From positions 1 through 12,228 of the forward strand of contig JAKIYJ010000021.1 in assembly GCA_022708585.1 (NCBI GenBank): 12,228 nucleotides of DNA, written 5' to 3'. Below the pieces are notes generated by a model, which was not told the DNA's origin, did not search any database, and was given only the letters and a program-made list of their open reading frames with translations. The DNA is from Bacteroidota bacterium. GTDB taxonomy: Bacteria > Bacteroidota > Bacteroidia > Bacteroidales > JAKIYJ01. Numbering within the stretch: the first letter of the stretch is position 1; every line of letters begins with the position of its first letter. Of this stretch, positions 1 to 5,019 are shown piece after piece. Made by a program: the position numbers and the translations under genes.

Positions 1-636
1 TGCTTTTCTCACTTCATTGTCAGGTATAAAGTTCCTGAATATTTCCCATCTGCCTAAACTTTGGAAAACTTTATATAATATAACATTGTTGCCTTTTTTT
101 AATTTTACCTTAAATATATCTTGCGGGGCAATCGGATCCATTGTCCTGTTTTCAAACACTTCATATACCAAATTCCCATTGCAAAATACTTTAATACCAT
201 CATCCGAACTGACATTTAAATATTTGTATTCATTTTTTTCGGCTTTTACCAAATCGGCTAAGTAAATAACTTTATTAGTTAATATCTTTTCACCAGTATA
301 TGCAAATTCAATATCTTTTTCATTTATGTATGGAATTAATCTTTTATCTTCCATGAGATACTGATTAAAATTAATCACCTTATCTTTATCATTTATGTTA
401 AACCATTTTAATCCGGTTTTTTCATTTCTATTTTTATCGTAATAAAAAAAGGAAGAATCAATAATCCTTGGATCAAACTGATCTTTAAGAAAACCTACAC
501 AATTTGAATCTAATAATCTGCTTTTGTTATCGGCCCGGTTAGGTATAACTGAAGAAATCAGCGTATTTGTTTTTTCTTCAACTTTACTGCACGCCAGCGC
601 TAATAATAGTAAAATTGATAGTATTACAATTTTCAT
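1..636 (-). CDS. Putative lipoprotein with a PA14/carbohydrate-binding-like module, 3' end outside window
   Basis: An open frame of 212 codons runs from ATG at 636 to the left edge without a stop, so the C-terminus is missing. The N-terminus (MKIVILSILLLLALAC) is a type II signal peptide with lipidation expected at Cys16; the -3 residue is Ala rather than the usual Leu, so the lipobox is slightly weak. The rest is hydrophilic. Around residues 145-195 there is a segment of the kind 'VSSDDGIKVFCNGNLVYE' followed by 'VKLKKGNNVILYKVFQ' and a G-x-W motif. That resembles the beta-sandwich PA14-like or discoidin-like domains that precede enzymatic or adhesive domains in secreted proteins. Function is not recognised. 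It starts 59 nt after the stop of the ABC ATPase gene, in the same direction, and could be the last member of that operon or a separate gene. Confidence is high for a coding lipoprotein, low for the domain call. Confidence 0.75.
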   Translation of the reverse strand, partial: MKIVILSILLLLALACSKVEEKTNTLISSVIPNRADNKSRLLDSNCVGFLKDQFDPRIIDSSFFYYDKNRNEKTGLKWFNINDKDKVINFNQYLMEDKRLIPYINEKDIEFAYTGEKILTNKVIYLADLVKAEKNEYKYLNVSSDDGIKVFCNGNLVYEVFENRTMDPIAPQDIFKVKLKKGNNVILYKVFQSLGRWEIFRNFIPDNEVRKA

Positions 637-695
637 TAAAACCCGATAAATATTGACAACGTTAATTATTTACAAAATTCTCTTTTAAAACAGAA

Positions 696-1481
696 CTACA
701 ACCAGCTAAGCTCGGTAATTTTTTCATTTTCTGTAGTTAAATCCAGAAATATTTCTTCAAGCGATTGATAAGTTTCGTTGGTAACTTCGTTTTTTATTTT
801 ATTGCGTATATCTTTTGTTTCCGACTGATACACAATTTTCCCTTTATTGATTATTGCAACTTCATCACAAAAATCTTCCACTTCTTTCAACGCGTGGGAT
901 GTTATAAAAATTGTAGTGCCTTTTTCTTTCATTTTATTCAGTACAATTTTCATTTTCTTGCGTGAAAGAGGATCGATATTTTCAAACGGTTCATCCATAA
1001 TTAGCAATTTTGGATTATGTAGTATCGAACAAATGAAAGCAAATTTTTTCTTTTCACCTGTCGAAAGTGTTTGAATAATGCTATTTGTTTTATTTTCCAA
1101 TTCCAGGTAACATAATAACTCTTTGGAATGTTCTAATACCATTGGAATACTGAGGTCATACATAGCTGCTAAAAACTTTAGTTGTTCACTAATTGTCAGA
1201 TTTTCGAAATAGATTGGATTTTCTAACATAAAACCCATTTTCATTTTATATAGATAGTCTGTTGGTAATAATTTTTCATCTTCAAAAAATAATTCTCCTT
1301 CATCTTGAAGAATTGTTCCACTAATTATATTAATCAATGTGGATTTACCAGCGCCATTAGGACCTACTAATCCGAAGATGATTCCATTTTCTATTTCGAT
1401 ATTTAAATTATTTAAGGCACATACAGAATTTATATATTTTTTTTTGAACCCTGTTATTTTTAATACCGTTGAATTAAACAT
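696..1481 (-). CDS. ABC transporter ATP-binding protein (drug/bacteriocin-type, NatA/BcrA-like)
   Basis: A 261-residue nucleotide-binding subunit that would energise the two membrane proteins encoded just upstream. Visible motifs: Walker A GPNGAGKST at 40-48, a Q-loop region GFMLENP in which Glu87 stands where many families have Gln, a signature LSTGE at 139-143 (variant of LSGGQ), Walker B with LLIMDEP at 159-165, and the switch His196 in ITSH. Length and the C-terminal tail after the H-loop fit the single-domain ABCA/DRA-type ATPases that pair with ABC-2 permeases. The ATG overlaps the end of the preceding permease gene by 8 nt, and a good Shine-Dalgarno (GAGGCGG) sits 5 nt before it inside that gene, which fixes the start and shows translational coupling. 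Placement beside a bacteriocin-like precursor suggests a LanFEG-like self-protection transporter, but an unrelated exporter is possible. Confidence 0.93.
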   Translation of the reverse strand: MFNSTVLKITGFKKKYINSVCALNNLNIEIENGIIFGLVGPNGAGKSTLINIISGTILQDEGELFFEDEKLLPTDYLYKMKMGFMLENPIYFENLTISEQLKFLAAMYDLSIPMVLEHSKELLCYLELENKTNSIIQTLSTGEKKKFAFICSILHNPKLLIMDEPFENIDPLSRKKMKIVLNKMKEKGTTIFITSHALKEVEDFCDEVAIINKGKIVYQSETKDIRNKIKNEVTNETYQSLEEIFLDLTTENEKITELSWL

Positions 1482-2139
1482 AAAAACCGCCTCTTAAATA
1501 ATGTATATTTAGGATTTTTGAAATTACATAAGAAATAATAAATATGAGAGAAATGGATATATAAAACATAAAAAATAAATTGTTTTGAAATATTCTGTTT
1601 AGTAGTATATAAATTATTGATGAAATGAGTAATACAATAAATTGAACAACACTTCTAATAAAATTAAATTTCACAGATGAAATCTGTTTTTTTATTGAAA
1701 GAATATTGGCAATAATTAATAGGAAAGGTAGAATAAATAAAGAAAAGGATATAGAATTTATTATGTCTTGAAAATTGAAAGATGCCAAAAATATATTTAT
1801 TGATAACTGAATTACTAACAATGCATAATAGGTAATAATAGCTATTATATTTTTCATAAAAATAAGTGTAAGAATAGAAACCGGATAAACTCTATAAGGG
1901 ATAAATAATTTTTCGCATTCAAAAAATAAGTCAGTAATAACAAACGAAATATTATAAATAATTGTAAAAGTTACTATTTCGTTAAATAAACCTATATCGA
2001 GATACTTTTCAATAAAAAACAAAAAATAGACCAAACCACTATTAACAATTAACAATAAAAATAAATTAATCTCTTTATGTAATAATTTTGTGTTACATAT
2101 AAGAAGAGTTGGTAAGATTTGAAATACATTTTTTTTCAT
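1474..2139 (-). CDS. Multipass membrane protein, probable ABC-2-type permease subunit (second of two)
   Basis: A 221-residue, very hydrophobic protein with about six predicted membrane helices (roughly residues 24-43, 53-75, 90-115, 125-148, 160-183, 188-210). A cytoplasmic loop near residues 80-90 (FIPYRVYPVS) comes just before a helix, as in small ABC-2 permeases, and the first permease has a similar 'YPYPP' segment at the equivalent place. The start codon shares an ATGA overlap with the stop of the preceding permease gene, and its end overlaps the ATPase start by 8 nt, so the three genes are one coupled unit. Like its partner it has few charged residues and is strongly AT-biased in codon use. 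Family membership is inferred from context and topology; I do not recognise a specific orthologue. Confidence 0.8.
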   Translation of the reverse strand: MKKNVFQILPTLLICNTKLLHKEINLFLLLIVNSGLVYFLFFIEKYLDIGLFNEIVTFTIIYNISFVITDLFFECEKLFIPYRVYPVSILTLIFMKNIIAIITYYALLVIQLSINIFLASFNFQDIINSISFSLFILPFLLIIANILSIKKQISSVKFNFIRSVVQFIVLLISSIIYILLNRIFQNNLFFMFYISISLIFIISYVISKILNIHYLRGGFYV

Positions 2140-2885
2140 TCAATTGATTTATTAACTTTAACTATATATAACAATATGACTGCTGCAAAAAAAAGAGAAT
2201 TGATAATTACAATATCAATAAAAAAATAATATAAGGAATTGTTGGCAGAATAAAATATGTTTGCAAGGCTCTTTATTATCGGAACATTATATAGCATGTC
2301 CATCTTTTTAGTTATGTTAAGCATGTTAAAAATTATAATATTCATGAATATAATAATCCCTATCAAGTTACCTTTAAAAATGATATTTCTGAAAAAATGA
2401 AAAAAATAATACAAAAAGATGTTTAATGAAAAGTAAACTTGCGCAATTACAATGATACCTAAGGGTATCATATAAATATTTGTGCTTATAATAACATATT
2501 TAAGTAATAGTATAATAGAAAAAACAAGCCAGATTAAATTTTTTTTATCAAAGAGCAAAACTGCATAAGGAAAGAATTTTTCAAAATACGGAGGATATGG
2601 ATATATAGTTAACTTCTTTATATTAAATAATTCTTTCTTTTTAATAACATATAATTGTAAAACTATTTCAAGGGTTATTAATAAATAAAATGTAACGCAA
2701 TAATTAATTAATAACTCTTTATTTGAATCAAATTTTATAAAATCCGTATATATTGGTATTGCAATATATGTTGATAATAATATTAAAATAGTTAATATGA
2801 TGTAATTATAATACTTATTAGATGGTTTTAAGAAACTGTACAAATTTCCATAAAATTTTCTAAACTCATTTTCAACTAACCACAT
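2136..2885 (-). CDS. Multipass membrane protein, probable ABC-2-type permease subunit (first of two)
   Basis: A 249-residue hydrophobic protein with about six predicted membrane helices, the first near residues 27-48 and the last near 222-243. The basic/aromatic N-terminal stretch (residues 1-25) would be cytoplasmic. A 'KLTIYPYPP' loop near residues 90-98 parallels the 'YPV' loop in the next gene, suggesting the two permeases are distant paralogues forming a heterodimer. It is the first gene of the permease-permease-ATPase unit. A Shine-Dalgarno AGGA lies 8 nt before the ATG. A sigma70-like promoter candidate lies about 50 nt further upstream, and an intrinsic terminator closes the preceding peptide gene, so this unit is probably transcribed separately from the peptide cassette. 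The arrangement of two roughly 220-250-residue permeases plus one ATPase is that of LanFEG-type immunity transporters. The role is inferred from that arrangement. Confidence 0.8.
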   Translation of the reverse strand: MWLVENEFRKFYGNLYSFLKPSNKYYNYIILTILILLSTYIAIPIYTDFIKFDSNKELLINYCVTFYLLITLEIVLQLYVIKKKELFNIKKLTIYPYPPYFEKFFPYAVLLFDKKNLIWLVFSIILLLKYVIISTNIYMIPLGIIVIAQVYFSLNIFLYYFFHFFRNIIFKGNLIGIIIFMNIIIFNMLNITKKMDMLYNVPIIKSLANIFYSANNSLYYFFIDIVIINSLFFAAVILLYIVKVNKSIE

Positions 2886-2893
2886 ATTTAAAA

Positions 2894-2897
2894 TCCT
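2894..2897 (-). promoter_or_regulatory. Ribosome binding site of the first permease gene
   Basis: The minus strand reads AGGA here, 8 nt before the ATG at 2885. It is short but correctly spaced. Confidence 0.45.
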
Positions 2898-2937
2898 GAT
2901 ATGTTTTTGAAAATATTAAACTTATAAAACAAAAAGT

Positions 2938-2966
2938 ATTGTAATAAAATTTCCAATTTATCGCAA
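2938..2966 (-). promoter_or_regulatory. Candidate sigma70-like promoter of the ABC transporter unit
   Basis: On the minus strand, TTGCGA (2966-2961) and TACAAT (2943-2938) are separated by exactly 17 nt. They match the sigma70 -35 and -10 consensus at 4/6 and 5/6 positions, and transcription would start about 45 nt before the ATG at 2885. It lies downstream of the peptide-gene terminator, where a new promoter is needed. The region is AT-rich, so chance matches are likely, and the promoter consensus of this organism is unknown. The remainder of the 2886-3076 gap shows no convincing gene. Confidence 0.35.
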
Positions 2967-3076
2967 ACTAATATCTCTTATGAATGCTATAATTTTTTTT
3001 TAATGATGTAATTTTTTTGCTTCAGTCACACACCTTATATTGCTCTTTCATTTTTTATCTAAAAATAATAAAATAG

Positions 3077-3100
3077 TTGGGCTACTTTTTTGTAGCCCAA
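3077..3100 (-). terminator. Intrinsic terminator directly after the precursor peptide gene
   Basis: A perfect 9-bp inverted repeat (TTGGGCTAC / GTAGCCCAA) encloses a 6-nt loop. On the minus strand it is followed by a T-rich stretch (CTATTTTATTATTTTT). It begins 12 nt after the precursor stop codon and is the only strong GC-bearing hairpin in this AT-rich gap. It should end the cassette transcript and separate it from the ABC transporter unit. Confidence 0.85.
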
Positions 3101-3112
3101 GAAAGGATAATA

Positions 3113-3301
3113 TTAGCACGATGTTATCATACCACCTGCACCAACGGCAAGTCCAGCTTGATACATTAACAAACCTCCAATACCTCCAGTTAGAAAAAAC
3201 GCACCTGATATTGCAACACTCATACCAGCTATTGCCCACCAACAACTTGCATCCATACCGCCATTAATTTGTTCCATTTGCTGAACACTTAGATTTTTCA
3301 T
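3113..3301 (-). CDS. Double-glycine-leader precursor peptide, bacteriocin-like
   Basis: A 62-residue precursor. Residues 1-15 (MKNLSVQQMEQINGG) are a textbook double-glycine leader: Leu at -12, Ser at -11, Met at -7, Ile at -4, Gly-Gly at -2/-1. This is the substrate type of C39 peptidase exporters, one of which is encoded four genes upstream. The predicted 47-residue core is hydrophobic and Gly/Ala-rich, with ten glycines, including two GxxxG motifs (G39/G43, G50/G54) and seven-residue glycine spacing (26-33-40 and 43-50-57). There are exactly two cysteines, residues 20 and 62, i.e. core positions 5 and 47 (the last residue). The only charged core residue is Asp17. Start choice is supported by a strong AAAGGAG ribosome binding site. 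It resembles class IIb (lactobin/cerein 7B style) bacteriocins, but a signalling or non-toxic exported peptide cannot be excluded. Confidence 0.88.
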   Translation of the reverse strand: MKNLSVQQMEQINGGMDASCWWAIAGMSVAISGAFFLTGGIGGLLMYQAGLAVGAGGMITSC

Positions 3302-3308
3302 AGAAATA

Positions 3309-3315
3309 CTCCTTT
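3309..3315 (-). promoter_or_regulatory. Strong Shine-Dalgarno of the precursor peptide gene
   Basis: The minus strand reads AAAGGAG, 7 nt before the ATG at 3301. It is among the strongest ribosome binding sites in the window. This is consistent with higher translation of the peptide than of the tightly packed export and redox genes upstream. Confidence 0.7.
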
Positions 3316-3340
3316 AAAGATATTAATAATTGTATGTCCC

Positions 3341-3368
3341 ACGGTTAAGAGACAGTTATTTTGACCGT
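3341..3368 (-). other. Imperfect inverted repeat between the thioredoxin-like and precursor genes
   Basis: Arms ACGGTTAA (3341-3348) and TTGACCGT (3361-3368) can pair over 8 bp with one G-T wobble and a 12-nt loop. It lies 5 nt after the stop of the thioredoxin-like gene and lacks a following T-tract, so it is not a standard terminator. It could stabilise or process the RNA ahead of the peptide gene, or be chance. Confidence 0.3.
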
Positions 3369-3373
3369 TAAAG

Positions 3374-3889
3374 TTATTCTTTACCTAATTTTTTAACTGC
3401 ATCTTCTATAAAGCTATACTTTATTTCACCGCTTAATACCTTTGTTAAAATACCTGCTTTATTAAAGAATAAGAATGTAGGCGTAATACCTATTCCGATT
3501 TTTCCTTTAAACTCCTCTTCAGAAAGACTTCCGAATATCACATTGCTGCTATTACATAGAGCACTGAATACTTCAACTTTTTCCTTGTTTTTTTTATACT
3601 CTTTTGTGGTTAACAAATAAATATTTATTTCTTGTAACTTAGCGATATTTGTTTCAAGTAAATCCAATTCGTATTCGCAGGAGGGACATTCAATATCATA
3701 ATATAAAATCATTGCAGATCTTTCATCTTTTTGTTTTAAAACATTTTCACCGGTTTCACCAATATATTTCACTTGCGGAAATTTACTGCCGACTTCAATG
3801 ACATTTACCATAGAAGCTTCATATAATAACCAGCCTATAGTAGAAATGAAAAATAAAATAATAAACGAGGCAAATATTTTTTTAATCAT
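3374..3889 (-). CDS. Membrane-anchored thioredoxin-like (TlpA/MauD-type) protein with CPSC motif
   Basis: A 171-residue thiol-disulfide oxidoreductase candidate. Residues 1-23 form an N-terminal membrane anchor that would place the thioredoxin fold in the periplasm. The redox motif Cys-Pro-Ser-Cys is at residues 68-71 (context YYDIECPSCEYEL) and the cis-proline loop is Thr136-Pro137 (GITPTF), both standard for the fold. I chose ATG at 3889 over the upstream GTG at 3898 because AGGTGA at 3900-3895 is a ribosome binding site for that ATG and overlaps the GTG. Its gene lies 15 nt after the MauE-like gene and 72 nt before the precursor peptide, whose core has exactly two cysteines. In the methylamine dehydrogenase system the MauE and MauD pair supports disulfide formation; by analogy this pair may oxidise the exported peptide. 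Whether it oxidises or reduces cannot be read from sequence. Confidence 0.88.
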   Translation of the reverse strand: MIKKIFASFIILFFISTIGWLLYEASMVNVIEVGSKFPQVKYIGETGENVLKQKDERSAMILYYDIECPSCEYELDLLETNIAKLQEINIYLLTTKEYKKNKEKVEVFSALCNSSNVIFGSLSEEEFKGKIGIGITPTFLFFNKAGILTKVLSGEIKYSFIEDAVKKLGKE

Positions 3890-3894
3890 ACATT

Positions 3895-3900
3895 TCACCT
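3895..3900 (-). promoter_or_regulatory. Ribosome binding site that decides the thioredoxin-like start
   Basis: The minus strand reads AGGTGA, 5 nt before the ATG at 3889. The alternative GTG start at 3898 lies inside this motif, so the downstream ATG is the better start. Confidence 0.6.
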
Positions 3901-3904
3901 AAAA

Positions 3905-4321
3905 TTATAAACTGATATTTCTTTTTTTTTCTGATTGATAAATATTATTTAATAAATACAAAATAAAAAGCAGTGCAGCATTTTTAATAATTGAAAATAC
4001 TGGAGAACTTATAAATTCAGTGCCAAAACATCCGCAATTTGTATATCCTTTAAGTAAAAAGTATAAATTAAAGAAAATAAAAAATATGGTAAAACTTATT
4101 ACAATTTTATAAACTGGTGTTTTTATCAAATAGTTGAATGTTACCATAAATGCAATAATAAGCTCTGCAAAAATAAAAAACGCCACAATATACTTAGTCA
4201 TCATAAAATCTATGTTCAGCAATTTCGAAAAGTAACTGACAGTATTTATAAAATCCCACAGTTTTGCTATTGCAGATAATAAAAAAACAATTGATAAAAG
4301 TGATTTCAGAATAAATTTCAT
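3905..4321 (-). CDS. MauE/DoxX-like redox-associated membrane protein
   Basis: A 138-residue protein with four predicted membrane helices (about residues 2-20, 41-62, 72-91 and 107-125). The key mark is Asn-Cys-Gly-Cys-Phe-Gly, with Cys96 and Cys98 in the loop after the third helix, the hallmark of the MauE family. MauE-type proteins are thought to act with a thioredoxin-like partner in periplasmic disulfide formation, and such a partner is the next gene, 15 nt away. An upstream TTG at 4333 would add four residues (MFNI). I prefer the ATG at 4321 because it gives a typical 'MKFILKSLL' membrane start, and because the frame-corrected upstream gene ends at 4326, only 4 nt before it. Substrate is inferred: the two-cysteine precursor is the obvious candidate. 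Confidence 0.82.
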   Translation of the reverse strand: MKFILKSLLSIVFLLSAIAKLWDFINTVSYFSKLLNIDFMMTKYIVAFFIFAELIIAFMVTFNYLIKTPVYKIVISFTIFFIFFNLYFLLKGYTNCGCFGTEFISSPVFSIIKNAALLFILYLLNNIYQSEKKRNISL

Positions 4322-4325
4322 TATA

Positions 4326-4424
4326 TTAAACAAGAGTCCTTAAATAAAAACCTAAAGCAAAATTCAGTATTTCAATAAAAATCCAATAAGAAAGCGCCAA
4401 AATAAAAGCATCTGTTTTATCTAA
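4326..4424 (-). pseudogene. Displaced C-terminal segment of the preceding membrane protein (frameshift)
   Basis: In another frame directly after the end of the 195-residue membrane protein lies an open stretch of 32 codons plus stop. It encodes LDKTDAF, then a 20-residue hydrophobic helix (ILALSYWIFIEILNFALGFY), then LRTLV. Removing one A from the six-A run (minus strand, 4430-4425) joins the two frames seamlessly as ...YLQNEK-LDKTDAF... and gives a 225-residue protein. The corrected stop falls 4 nt before the ATG of the MauE-like gene, as expected for this packed operon. It could be a real mutation, an assembly homopolymer error, or recoding. Confidence 0.7.
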
Positions 4425-5004
4425 TTTTTTCGTTTTGCAAATAAACAAGATATATCCACAATATTTCAAAAATGTTAATTTTATTTAACAACGCAAATGC
4501 TTCCGTTGAATATCTTGCAGGATCAAGAAAATATGTGATAGAAAGCGGTGCAAGCAAGAAGGTTTCTTGGGTCATTTTTGATATCGGTGTAAAATATATC
4601 CAAGTGAAATTGACAATATTGCATAAAATTAAGCTGAAAGTAGCTATCAGAATAATTTTATAAATATCTTTAAACGGAATTATTATCCCTTTCACCATCA
4701 ACGGTAATTTAAACAATAGTGTACAGGACACAAGTTTAATCCACAGGAATAATGGAATAAATATGATAGTAAGAAAATTTAACTTGCGCATAAAGTTATA
4801 ATAAATATCAATTTTAAATTCTTCCATATTTTTCGCATATAGCTCGGCATACAACTGGCGGGAAAGGATAAATTTATCAAAAACAACAGCCGAAAGAACA
4901 GATACCAAGGTAATAATAATGTACAAATGCCAACCCTTTAAAACTTGCTTGTTATCTTCCTGTTCTTCTACTTGGTTTTCAAATTCTGTGACAACTTGTT
5001 CCAT
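4417..5004 (-). CDS. Multipass inner-membrane protein, function unknown, apparently truncated by frameshift
   Basis: A 195-residue protein as read, with an acidic cytoplasmic N-terminus (residues 1-22, several Glu/Gln) and about four membrane helices (near 26-46, 75-97, 113-135 and 173-190). The layout, with a conserved-looking 'KINIFEILWIYLVYL' before the end, is reminiscent of Yip1-type membrane proteins, but this is only a resemblance. The reading frame stops at 4417 just after a six-A run, and a further membrane helix continues in another frame to 4326. The ancestral product was probably about 225 residues. It lies 15 nt after the exporter gene and immediately before the MauE-like gene, so it belongs to the peptide cassette. 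Possible roles include immunity or an exporter accessory, neither shown by sequence. No catalytic motif is visible. Confidence 0.75.
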   Translation of the reverse strand: MEQVVTEFENQVEEQEDNKQVLKGWHLYIIITLVSVLSAVVFDKFILSRQLYAELYAKNMEEFKIDIYYNFMRKLNFLTIIFIPLFLWIKLVSCTLLFKLPLMVKGIIIPFKDIYKIILIATFSLILCNIVNFTWIYFTPISKMTQETFLLAPLSITYFLDPARYSTEAFALLNKINIFEILWIYLVYLQNEKIR

Positions 5005-5019
5005 ATTAATCCCATTTAA

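Noticed and set aside
17..265. Plus-strand open frame of 82 codons
   Set aside because: It lies antisense to a clear lipoprotein gene that is open across the whole stretch on the minus strand.
3018..3050. Minus-strand mini-frame MKEQYKVCD after the peptide terminator
   Set aside because: Nine codons, no ribosome binding site, inside the expected terminator tail; no support as a gene.
3040..3267. Plus-strand open frame of 75 codons over the peptide gene
   Set aside because: It is antisense to the precursor gene and its terminator, has no Shine-Dalgarno, and encodes a low-complexity product with no recognisable features.
3329..3357. Possible separate promoter for the precursor (TACAAT at 3334-3329)
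   Set aside because: No -35-like element occurs at 16-18 nt spacing, so a dedicated promoter is not supported.
3890..3898. GTG start at 3898 for the thioredoxin-like gene
   Set aside because: The GTG lies within the AGGTGA ribosome binding site of the ATG at 3889.
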